This document shows positions 8,521-16,384 of a stretch of 64,000 nucleotides of DNA, piece by piece. Below the pieces are notes generated by a model that saw only the letters and a list, made by a program, of their open reading frames with translations, did no database searches and had not been told where the DNA came from. The translations under genes and the position numbers were made by a program. Every line of letters starts with the position of its first letter. Within the stretch, counting starts at the first letter, position 1. Where the stretch lies: the NCBI GenBank assembly GCA_964393845.1, contig CAYMUX010000001.1, positions 1-64,000 of the forward strand, read 5' to 3'. Source of the DNA: UBA6902 sp964393845 (GTDB taxonomy: Bacteria; Nitrospirota; Thermodesulfovibrionia; UBA6902).

Positions 8521-9769
8521 TATCGCCGGTATAATAATAGTAATTTTGATTTCAACAGCTTCATTCTCATTTGCTAAATTTTCAATAATGCCAAGTGTAA
8601 GTATCCGGGAAACATATAATGACAACGTATTTCTGAAGGATAGCGGTGAGGAAGACGATTTCATAACGACGGTTTCCCCGGCAGTCAACTTAGAATATGC
8701 TCCGAACCAATCATTTGATCTTACACTTGATTATAAGTTGAATTTCAGGTATTACAGTGATCATAAGAAATTAAATGATTTGGACCTAAGGGAGATCCAA
8801 GATATTAAATTAAAGGCCCAGGCCAGGCCTTTTAGCAGAATCTATATTGATGCTTCCGATACATTAAAGAGGACCGCAATAGATGTTAGAAGGAAGACTG
8901 CCGAGGACAACTACTCTACAAATAAGACTGACGTCAATATATTCTCTGTCTCTCCTTATACAATTTTGCCGTTGACGACCACTTTAACGACAACAATTGG
9001 ATATATATACACTAATAATTGGTATAGAGGTGATACTGTTGATTCAGAAAGCCATTCCGGTTTTTTGACATTGAATAAGAAGTTCACGACAAAAATAAAC
9101 GGAGAGGTGAAGTACGATTACTATACATATCGTCCCGACAGCACAGAGGTGCCGGGCAAAGAGAAATATAACAGGCATCAGGGCTCTGTAGCCGCAGATT
9201 ATCAAATTAGGCCGGAGTTCGGGATTAATGGTAAAGTGGGGAACGCATGGTTTGATTATGAATCTCGTAACAATATGCATACTTTTTTTTGGAACGTCGG
9301 CACGAACTATATATTGAAAATCGCGCCGGACACATCATTAACCGCTAAGTACGGCATTTCTTTTCATGACTCACCTACTTCGGGACCATACAAGAGCCGG
9401 AGAGTTGATTTGGATTTTGAATCAGGCAAGGAATTTAAGATATCTCTAAAACCATACCATTCAGTCGACAAATATCTGATCACTGACAGAAAGGATGTGC
9501 TTATTGGAGCTATTGTTGATATATCCCGCCCGATATCTGAAAGGCTGACCTTAAAAGTTAATGGATCGGGAGAAAATCAGAAATTCTTACCCGAAGATGA
9601 TAAAGTCTTCAAATACAGCGTTGGACCAAGTTTTGATTATACAGTGACCAAGGACATTACTACAGGCATTGGCTACAGGTATAGCGGGTATAAAAAAAGA
9701 AGTCCGGGTAACGTGACTGATAGATATAGAAACAGTATTGTCTGGTTGCAGGCGAAAGTGACTTTCTAG
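8507..9769 (+). CDS. Outer-membrane beta-barrel protein, PEP-CTERM/EPS-locus type
   Basis: About 420 aa. The start is ATG 8507, giving the signal peptide MKQLNIAGIIIVILISTASF; a longer in-frame opening from 8426 would bury it. The mature part is rich in alternating aromatic/polar strands (for example FDLTLDYKLNFRYYSD, TSLTAKYGISFHDSP) and ends in a strand with terminal Phe (WLQAKVTF), the outer-membrane insertion signature. It fits the outer-membrane beta-barrel family found in XrtA EPS loci, perhaps the outer-membrane secretion pore. It overlaps the kinase gene by 14 bases and is followed 9 bases later by the ATPase. Confidence 0.82.
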   Translation: MKQLNIAGIIIVILISTASFSFAKFSIMPSVSIRETYNDNVFLKDSGEEDDFITTVSPAVNLEYAPNQSFDLTLDYKLNFRYYSDHKKLNDLDLREIQDIKLKAQARPFSRIYIDASDTLKRTAIDVRRKTAEDNYSTNKTDVNIFSVSPYTILPLTTTLTTTIGYIYTNNWYRGDTVDSESHSGFLTLNKKFTTKINGEVKYDYYTYRPDSTEVPGKEKYNRHQGSVAADYQIRPEFGINGKVGNAWFDYESRNNMHTFFWNVGTNYILKIAPDTSLTAKYGISFHDSPTSGPYKSRRVDLDFESGKEFKISLKPYHSVDKYLITDRKDVLIGAIVDISRPISERLTLKVNGSGENQKFLPEDDKVFKYSVGPSFDYTVTKDITTGIGYRYSGYKKRSPGNVTDRYRNSIVWLQAKVTF

Positions 9770-9778
9770 GTTGTAACT

Positions 9779-10867
9779 ATGTACGAAAAACATTTTTCTT
9801 TCAAATGCAAGCCCTTTGAGTTGCTGCCTAACCCGGATTTTCTTTTTCAGAGCAGCACACATAAAAAGGCAATTACTTACCTTGATTACGGTATAAAAGA
9901 AAAAATAGGTTTTATTCTTCTTACCGGTGAAATCGGTTCCGGAAAGACCACAGTTATTCGAAATCTTATAAAAAACCTCGACTGGTCAATCAAACTTTCA
10001 AGAATTAACAATACGAAGGTTTCCTCAGAACAGCTGATATCAATGATAAATGAAGATTTCGGTCTGGATACAGAGGGGAAAAATAAAACCAGATTATTGA
10101 GTGACTTAAATGAATTTCTCATTGCTCAATATTCAAAAGATACACAATCCATATTGTTAATAGATGAGGCACAGAATCTTTCCGCTGACTTATTGGAGGA
10201 GATAAGACTGCTTTCAAATCTTGAAACAGACAGGGCGAAACTCCTTCAAATAATACTGGTTGGACAACCGGAGCTGAATAAGACTCTTATGCTTCCGGAA
10301 ATGATGCAGCTGCGTCAGCGTATTAATATTAATTATCACATCAGTCCTCTGACAATCGATGAAACCATCAAATATATAAAACACCGTCTTGCTATTGCCG
10401 GCAATCCTGATGTAATGACATTTCAGGGAAATATGTCTGAGCTTATTTACAAGTTCAGCAGAGGTATTCCACGCCTTATTAATATCTTGTGTGATTTTGC
10501 TCTGCTGACATCTTTTGTCGAGGGGAAAAATGAGGTAAGCGCTGACATTATCAGTGAAGTGGTACAGGATATTGAAGCACGAGATTATAGCAATATTTAT
10601 CAGGACAGAGATGTCTCAGTATCAGTCAAGAAAGATGAGAATTCGGACTATCGGGCGCTGGCCGGGGACATTGCGCTTAGAATTATTCAACTTGAGGAGA
10701 CAATCAAGAAAAGTCTTAGAGAAATTGCACAGTTATCAGAAAGAATAGGTCGGCTTGAGGAAAATGTTTCTAATCTTGAAATAGATGAAGAAAAACCATT
10801 GTCTGAGAAAGTGGAATTATTGGGGAAAATGCTGAACTGCGTGAACAGTAAATTAAGCAGCAGATGA
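9779..10867 (+). CDS. ExeA-like AAA ATPase of the XrtA/PEP-CTERM EPS locus
   Basis: A 362-aa protein opening YEKHFSFKCKPFELLPNPDF, the hallmark start of ExeA/GspA-type ATPases. Walker A is GEIGSGKTT (Gly50 to Thr58, Lys56), Walker B is ILLIDEAQ (Asp129, Glu130), and the sensor region reads LLQIILVGQPEL. The RQRININYHISPL segment and RGIPRLINILCD complete the fold. Residues about 295-362 form a coiled coil. Related proteins couple ATP hydrolysis to envelope assembly. Here it closes the EPS core and is followed by a 294-bp gap. The ribosome site is weak. Confidence 0.87.
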   Translation: MYEKHFSFKCKPFELLPNPDFLFQSSTHKKAITYLDYGIKEKIGFILLTGEIGSGKTTVIRNLIKNLDWSIKLSRINNTKVSSEQLISMINEDFGLDTEGKNKTRLLSDLNEFLIAQYSKDTQSILLIDEAQNLSADLLEEIRLLSNLETDRAKLLQIILVGQPELNKTLMLPEMMQLRQRININYHISPLTIDETIKYIKHRLAIAGNPDVMTFQGNMSELIYKFSRGIPRLINILCDFALLTSFVEGKNEVSADIISEVVQDIEARDYSNIYQDRDVSVSVKKDENSDYRALAGDIALRIIQLEETIKKSLREIAQLSERIGRLEENVSNLEIDEEKPLSEKVELLGKMLNCVNSKLSSR

Positions 10868-11161
10868 GATTGGATTTAATCAGGACCTTTTTTGAGTACT
10901 CAATAAAATAGATAATACCGGCAAATCAACTGTATCTGAAAGGTATGTATAAGGTACGGCAAAGAACCAGTTAAGAAAAGGTTGCACAAATACTTTTTTT
11001 AACCTGCTGGTTCGGATAAGACAGATAAAACCTGAATACACCTCTGGAATGTCATTATGCATTATGTGACTGAGAGGGCGGAGCCGTACTTGGCCGCGAC
11101 ACCCGGCAGTCAACAATGACTTATCAGGCAGTAATCCTGCACATTAAGAACCGGACACAAT
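10868..11161. promoter_or_regulatory. 294-bp intergenic spacer with a hairpin
   Basis: No gene is evident on either strand. GAACCAG at 10964-10970 pairs with CTGGTTC at 11007-11013, and AGGTT at 10979-10983 pairs with AACCT at 11001-11005. The result is an interrupted stem-loop of about 12 bp with a T-run inside the loop instead of after the stem. It could attenuate or terminate the EPS-core transcript. The spacer is more GC-rich near 11080-11110 than its surroundings. A promoter for the 11162 gene probably lies here, but none is assigned. Confidence 0.35.
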
Positions 11162-12985
11162 ATGCAAGATCCATTCAAAAGACATAATAATAAAAAAGTC
11201 ATTATCATTGGCGGCGGACCCGCTGGACTGACAGCTGCATATCAGTTGTCCAAGCGCGGAGGGGAATCCGTTGTGCTGGAAAAAGACGAGGTGGTCGGTG
11301 GAATTTCCAGAACAGTTAATTATAAGGACTATCTTTTCGACATTGGCGGTCACAGATTTTTCACCAAGATCCAGGCAGCAGCGGATATGTGGAAAGAGGT
11401 CCTCGAAAAGGATATGCTCCATCGAAAGCGCTTATCGCGTATCTATTATAATAAGAAGTTCTTTTATTATCCCCTCCGTCCCCTTAATGCACTGTTTGGG
11501 TTAGGTATATGGAACAGTTCCATGATTCTCTTAAGTTACTTGTATTCACATATGTTCCCATATAAAAATGAAGAGACGTTTGAACAATGGGTTACAAACC
11601 GGTTTGGGAAGCGATTGTACAATACATTTTTTAAAACCTACACTGAGAAAGTGTGGGGGATACCCTGCAGTGAAATAAGGGCTGAATGGGCGGCACAGCG
11701 GATCAAAGGGCTGTCGCTTATCAGCGCTATCAGGAACGCACTCATAAAGCAGAATCAGGACAGAACGGGGAAAACTGTAATAAAGACACTGATAGATGCC
11801 TTTGATTATCCCAAATATGGACCCGGCATGATGTGGCAGACTGTATCGGATATTGTTCAGGAAAGAGGATCAAAGGTCCGCCTGGGGTCTGACGTTGAAG
11901 GAATTCTCTGGGACGATAAAAATAAAAAGATAGAGGCGTTAGAGGTAAGTGTAAACGGGAGGAAAGAGATATTTTATGGGACCGATTTTATCAGCAGTAT
12001 GCCAGTCAGGGAATTAATGCAGAAAATGAAACCGGCTGTTCCCGAAGAAGTTCTTAAGGCCGCAAATAACCTGAACTACAGGGACTTTCTTACAGTCGCT
12101 TTGATTGTTAATAAGCCCAGTTTGTTCCCGGACAACTGGATATATATTCACGATCCGAGTGTCAGGCTCGGCAGGATACAGAACTTTAAAAACTGGAGCC
12201 CGCATATGGTCCCGGACCCGAATAAGACCTGCCTTGGCCTGGAGTATTTCTGTTTTGAGGGAGATGACCTTTGGAACATGCCGGACAAGGAACTGGTCGA
12301 GCTTGGAAAGAAAGAAATGGAGACGCTAAGGCTTCTCAAGGCATCGGATGTAGAAGATGGAAGTGTTGTGCGGATGCCAAAGGCGTATCCGGCTTATGAT
12401 TCAACATATCGTGAGATGCTGGACATTGTAATAGTATTTACAGAGGGAATCAGCAACCTTCAACTTGTGGGAAGAAACGGTATGCACAGGTACAACAATC
12501 AGGACCACTCCATGTTAACTGCGATGCTGGCAGTTGAGAATATTTATGGAGCAGAGCATGACCTATGGAACGTAAATGTGGAGCAGGAATATCATGAAGA
12601 AAAGATAGAGGAAAAAACTGAAATATCCGAGGAACTAATCCCTGATGAAGTCATTATACGGGCCTTTGCAAAAGTGGACAAGCTTGCCTTTGCCTCTGCC
12701 TTAGGCGCCGTGTCAGGTTTGTCAATTTTCATTGCTACTCTTTGGCTGGTATTAAAGGGCGGAGATTTCGTAGGCACTAATCTTCGGCTTCTCTCACAGT
12801 ATTTTGCAGGGTACTCTGTGTCGGTCAAAGGCGCGTTTATAGGGTTGAGTTATAGTTTCGGCTGGGGCTTTTTATTCGGGTGGCTCTTTGCATATCTTAG
12901 AAACGTATCGCTTGCCTTTTATATATATAGGGTGAAAAAGAAGAGAGAGATGCTGTCTTTTGGGGATTTCCTGGATCATTTTTAA
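11162..12985 (+). CDS. UGM/protoporphyrinogen-oxidase-like FAD protein with C-terminal membrane domain
   Basis: A 607-aa protein. Residues about 12-480 form a flavoprotein of the UDP-galactopyranose mutase/amine-oxidase superfamily: dinucleotide motif IIIGGGPAGLTAAYQL (Gly17, Gly19, Gly22), the GG signature VVGGISRT, then FDIGGHRFFTK and KVWGIPCSEI. The likely substrate is a sugar nucleotide or lipid-linked sugar, but it is not fixed by sequence. From about residue 504 a separate domain follows, with two hydrophobic helices bracketing NLRLLSQYFAGYSVSVKG. The next gene encodes this domain alone, so the fusion appears to be genuine modular architecture. Confidence 0.8.
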   Translation: MQDPFKRHNNKKVIIIGGGPAGLTAAYQLSKRGGESVVLEKDEVVGGISRTVNYKDYLFDIGGHRFFTKIQAAADMWKEVLEKDMLHRKRLSRIYYNKKFFYYPLRPLNALFGLGIWNSSMILLSYLYSHMFPYKNEETFEQWVTNRFGKRLYNTFFKTYTEKVWGIPCSEIRAEWAAQRIKGLSLISAIRNALIKQNQDRTGKTVIKTLIDAFDYPKYGPGMMWQTVSDIVQERGSKVRLGSDVEGILWDDKNKKIEALEVSVNGRKEIFYGTDFISSMPVRELMQKMKPAVPEEVLKAANNLNYRDFLTVALIVNKPSLFPDNWIYIHDPSVRLGRIQNFKNWSPHMVPDPNKTCLGLEYFCFEGDDLWNMPDKELVELGKKEMETLRLLKASDVEDGSVVRMPKAYPAYDSTYREMLDIVIVFTEGISNLQLVGRNGMHRYNNQDHSMLTAMLAVENIYGAEHDLWNVNVEQEYHEEKIEEKTEISEELIPDEVIIRAFAKVDKLAFASALGAVSGLSIFIATLWLVLKGGDFVGTNLRLLSQYFAGYSVSVKGAFIGLSYSFGWGFLFGWLFAYLRNVSLAFYIYRVKKKREMLSFGDFLDHF

Positions 12986-13014
12986 CACTTAAAGCGAATT
13001 GAGGAGGCTTGAAA

Positions 13015-13344
13015 ATGGCAAAAGCTAAATCTTCAGAGGAAGATAAAATTTTTAGCGGCATCCTCCGGCTTAATGCCAAGGTAATGGGGTTGATACTTGG
13101 CATTTTGATGGGGCTGGCTATTTTTATAGCAACAAACTGGCTTCTAATCAAAGGTGGCCACGTCGATCCAAGCGGAAAGTATGTTGTCGGCCCGCACTTG
13201 AGGCTGCTGAGCCAATACTTTATTGGATACAAAGTCTCATTTATAGGAAGCATTGTCGGGTTTATTTACGGTTTTGCCATCGGGACTCTCAGCGGAGCTT
13301 TGGTCGGATGGATATATAACAAGATCGTCGATTTCAGGAATTAA
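13015..13344 (+). CDS. Small membrane protein homologous to the C-terminal domain of the upstream flavoprotein
   Basis: About 109 aa. GAGGAGG at 13001-13007 lies 7 bases before ATG 13015, so I prefer this to the TTG at 13009. Hydrophobic segments at roughly residues 22-43 and 74-100 flank a conserved centre HLRLLSQYFIGYKVSFIG. This aligns with residues 504-592 of the preceding protein: GLxIFIATxWLxxKGG, LRLLSQYFxGYxVSxxG and a Gly-rich second helix are shared. It has a short extra loop (DPSGKYVVGP). Function is unknown. It may be a subunit that pairs with the fused domain at the membrane. Confidence 0.75.
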   Translation: MAKAKSSEEDKIFSGILRLNAKVMGLILGILMGLAIFIATNWLLIKGGHVDPSGKYVVGPHLRLLSQYFIGYKVSFIGSIVGFIYGFAIGTLSGALVGWIYNKIVDFRN

Positions 13345-13357
13345 TTGAAATTTTATA

Positions 13358-13387
13358 TTAACCCAATAGATGCATTATTTGGGTTAA
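13358..13387. other. Inverted repeat in spacer after the small membrane protein
   Basis: TTAACCCAA at 13358-13366 and TTGGGTTAA at 13379-13387 are exact reverse complements around a 12-nt loop that itself contains ATGCAT. No T-run follows on the + strand. It may be a weak terminator, an RNA-stabilising hairpin or a regulator site between the flavoprotein pair and the glycosyltransferases. Confidence 0.4.
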
Positions 13388-13414
13388 AGTAACTACTTTC
13401 CGAATTTATCCATT

Positions 13415-14332
13415 TTGGAACAAGCAAGTACAAATAATCCAAGATTTTCGATAGTCATCCCAACATATAACACAACCTCTGTGCTGGGGCAATGCATTGA
13501 AGCATTGAGTAAACAGTCGGCGGATAAGAAGTGTTTTGAAGTTATAGTTGTTAATGACGGTGGAAAGACTGAAGTAGTCCGGGACATAAATTCTGCTGAC
13601 GGTGAACTTGATATAACGTATCTGTTCCAAAACCATAAGGGCCCGGCAGCGGCAAGAAATCTGGGGATCGATAAGGCAAAGGGAGAGATAATACTGCTTC
13701 TTGATGATGACAGTCTGCCGACAAGGAATTGGCTGGATGCTACCATAAGGGCGTGGGACAAATATCCTGATTTTGACGGGATCGGGGGATATGTAATCAA
13801 CGAGTCGACGGATAGTATTTATTGCAGGGTCAACGCCGACTTCTTTAACTGGTATCTGGAACAATATTCATCTGAAGATTATAGTTCTTTCCTGGTTACA
13901 TGTAATGCGGGATATAAAAAGGACATCCTGGAGAAGATAGGCCGATTTGATGATCAATTCAAGAAAGCTTCCGGGGAGGACCGGGATTTAAATATAAAAA
14001 TATTAAAGGCCGGCGGAAGGATGAGGTTAGATAAAAATATTTTGGTGTATCATGACAGAGATCTGACATTCAGGTCTTTTGTGAAAAAAAACTATAACTA
14101 CGGGACGGCCGCATATAATATTTATACAAGATATCCGGAACAGAGATACCTGTCTTCAACAAGTTATGTTAATTTTTATGTGTCAATAATAAAAAAATAC
14201 AGCAGCCTTAAAGAAAAATTCATGGCATTTTCGTTAATCACTCTTTCACAGGCAGCCACTGCTCTAGGATATTACACTGCATTGCTGACAAAACGGGACC
14301 AAAAGTCCGCACTCCCTCACGGCAGCCAATAA
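13415..14332 (+). CDS. Family 2 glycosyltransferase
   Basis: A 305-aa GT-A enzyme. It opens with FSIVIPTYNTTSVLGQCI, the metal/nucleotide motif is LLLDDDSLP (Asp97-99), and a late ASGEDRDLN segment supplies the usual ED motif. A hydrophobic stretch near the C-terminus suggests membrane association. The first plausible codon is TTG 13415, without a clear Shine-Dalgarno, so the start is uncertain by a few codons. It is first of three successive GT2 genes, presumably adding successive sugars to the lipid-linked repeat unit. Donor and acceptor cannot be read from sequence. Confidence 0.85.
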   Translation: MEQASTNNPRFSIVIPTYNTTSVLGQCIEALSKQSADKKCFEVIVVNDGGKTEVVRDINSADGELDITYLFQNHKGPAAARNLGIDKAKGEIILLLDDDSLPTRNWLDATIRAWDKYPDFDGIGGYVINESTDSIYCRVNADFFNWYLEQYSSEDYSSFLVTCNAGYKKDILEKIGRFDDQFKKASGEDRDLNIKILKAGGRMRLDKNILVYHDRDLTFRSFVKKNYNYGTAAYNIYTRYPEQRYLSSTSYVNFYVSIIKKYSSLKEKFMAFSLITLSQAATALGYYTALLTKRDQKSALPHGSQ

Positions 14333-14344
14333 AAACCTGAAATA

Positions 14345-15307
14345 ATGTTAAAGAAGGTATCTATTATTGTGATTACCTACAATGCCGGGGATGATCTGAA
14401 GGAGTGCCTGGACTCTCTTGAAAAGCAGGATTACAGTGAAAAAGAAATTATTGTTGTCAACGATGCATCTACTGACGGGACACTGGAATATTTACAGCGT
14501 TTTAAGAGACAAACAGAATTGAAATTAATAGATATAACAAATGAGAAGAATCTCGGAGTTGCTGGTTCAAGGAACGCCGGCATCAGAAAATCATCAGGAG
14601 AGATAATCACTTTCACTGATTCGGATTGCGTAGCTGACTGCAAATGGATATCTGAATTAGTCAGGATCTATGATCAAGAAAAAGTAGCAGCTGTCGGCGG
14701 CAAGATACTTGATGCCCGTATAGACAATATCTGGAAACGCTCCAGCAGAGGACTCAATCATGTAGCAGCTTCAGAGGGTTACGTATCCTATATTCAAGGC
14801 TGCAATATGTCCTTCGACGGTAATATATTGAGACAATATTTATTTAATGACGAAATCAAGTACGGATATGAAGAGACTCTGTTGTGTGACTATTTGATCG
14901 GGGACGGGTATAAAATTTATTTTAACCCCCAGGCAATTGTTCATCATAAACATAAGGCGAAGCTGCGCTCTTTACTAAGGCAAAAATATTTGCGTGGCGT
15001 CAGCTCCATCTGGTATCGGAAGAAACAGAATAAATTCTTTATGCTCAAGAGACATTTTGTCCTTCTTATTGCCTTATTATTTATTCCTTTTGCTGCAATA
15101 AACTTAAGCTTATTATACTTTTCACTTGTTCTTTTTATTGTTTTCTCTGCCGGTCTTTTCAGAGATGAAATTATCTTTGGAAGGAAGAACATTATAGATA
15201 TAATTACAATTTCCCCTTTTCTGATTTTTATAGAATTATTCCACTTTGCCGGTTCATGCGCAGGTCTGATAAAGTTCAGGCTACTGAATCGATCTGTCAT
15301 GATTTAG
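14345..15307 (+). CDS. Family 2 glycosyltransferase with C-terminal membrane helices
   Basis: A 320-aa enzyme with N-terminal VSIIVITYNAGDDLKECLDS, DxD motif FTDSDC (Asp92, Asp94) and an EETLLCDYL region equivalent to the catalytic-base segment. Residues about 238-310 are strongly hydrophobic, with two or three membrane helices, so the enzyme acts on lipid-linked acceptors at the inner membrane. The ATG start lies 12 bases after the previous stop. Specificity is unknown. Confidence 0.86.
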   Translation: MLKKVSIIVITYNAGDDLKECLDSLEKQDYSEKEIIVVNDASTDGTLEYLQRFKRQTELKLIDITNEKNLGVAGSRNAGIRKSSGEIITFTDSDCVADCKWISELVRIYDQEKVAAVGGKILDARIDNIWKRSSRGLNHVAASEGYVSYIQGCNMSFDGNILRQYLFNDEIKYGYEETLLCDYLIGDGYKIYFNPQAIVHHKHKAKLRSLLRQKYLRGVSSIWYRKKQNKFFMLKRHFVLLIALLFIPFAAINLSLLYFSLVLFIVFSAGLFRDEIIFGRKNIIDIITISPFLIFIELFHFAGSCAGLIKFRLLNRSVMI

Positions 15308-15348
15308 CTTTATAGCTTCATAAAAATTTTGAACAGTCAGCATAAGAG

Positions 15349-16338
15349 ATGGGAGTGACAAATCAATTTATCTCCATAATAATTCCGGTTTATAACGGCG
15401 GCAGAACAATCGGGCGATGTCTGGAAAGCATTTTCAAGTCATCGTTTCCGTCTTTCGAGTGTATTGTTGTGGATGATCGTTCAAATGATGACACACTTAG
15501 GATAGCCCAATCTTTCGATGCCAAGATAATTCACCTGGATGGACATCGGGGGGCTGCTTATGCCCGTAACAGAGGCGTTGAAGCCGCACGGGGGAATATC
15601 CTGCTTTTTATTGACGCAGATGTAACAATCTATCCTGATACTCTAGATAAAGTAAACAGACATTTTGAAGATAATCAGGAGATATCGGCCCTCTTCGGCA
15701 CATACGATGACCAGCCGGACAGTTCAAACTTTTTATCGCAATACAAGAACCTGTTTCATCATTATATTCACCAGACATCGAGAGAGGAGGCGTCAACGTT
15801 CTGGACCGCCTGCGGCGCAGTCAAAAAAGAAGCGTTCTTTGAAATCGGCATGTTCAACGAGAGCTGCAGGATGATGGAGGACATTGAGCTTGGTTACAGA
15901 CTGCAAGCTGAAAATCATAAGATCCTTCTCGATAAGGGATTAATTGTCAAGCATCTCAAGCAGTATTCCTTCTCCTATTTATTGAAATCCGATCTATTTG
16001 ACAGGGCCATCCCCTGGACAGTATTAATTCTCAGCAACAAACAATCTGCTAATGACCTTAACCTCAAACCCGAACACAAGTTGAGTGCAGTAGTAGTTAT
16101 TTTATTGATAGCTTCTGTTTTTGTTGCAGCAATGTCTATATGGTTTGTGTTAATAATTCCTGTTTTATTGGCCATGTTTTTTATGATGAATCATGAATTC
16201 TATAGTTTTTACCTGAAGAAAAGAGGTCCCATGTTCACGCTGAAGGTAATTCCTTTCCATTTTCTATATTATCTTTACGGTACGTTGGGTTTCATAATAG
16301 GGCATTACAAGTATTATTTGCAAAAGAAGGCGTCCTGA
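15349..16338 (+). CDS. Family 2 glycosyltransferase with C-terminal membrane helices
   Basis: A 329-aa enzyme opening FISIIIPVYNGGRTIGRCLE, with DxD motif LFIDADVTI (Asp89, Asp91), GAAYARNRG, and a catalytic-base region MMEDIELGYR. The C-terminal 90 residues hold about three hydrophobic helices. It is the third GT2 in a row and resembles the preceding one in layout. Its substrate cannot be inferred. Confidence 0.86.
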   Translation: MGVTNQFISIIIPVYNGGRTIGRCLESIFKSSFPSFECIVVDDRSNDDTLRIAQSFDAKIIHLDGHRGAAYARNRGVEAARGNILLFIDADVTIYPDTLDKVNRHFEDNQEISALFGTYDDQPDSSNFLSQYKNLFHHYIHQTSREEASTFWTACGAVKKEAFFEIGMFNESCRMMEDIELGYRLQAENHKILLDKGLIVKHLKQYSFSYLLKSDLFDRAIPWTVLILSNKQSANDLNLKPEHKLSAVVVILLIASVFVAAMSIWFVLIIPVLLAMFFMMNHEFYSFYLKKRGPMFTLKVIPFHFLYYLYGTLGFIIGHYKYYLQKKAS

Positions 16339-16384
16339 ACGTTCATTTGATGCTTTCAGCTTTTGGTGAGTAAAAGCATATACA

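Noticed and set aside
13406..13864. Antisense open frame over the first GT2 gene
   Set aside because: Complementary to conserved GT2 motifs; no ribosome site or recognisable product.
16350..16379. Hairpin ATGCTTT / AAAGCAT before the 16385 gene
   Set aside because: Only 7 bp with a long loop and AT-rich arms; expected by chance often in this composition.
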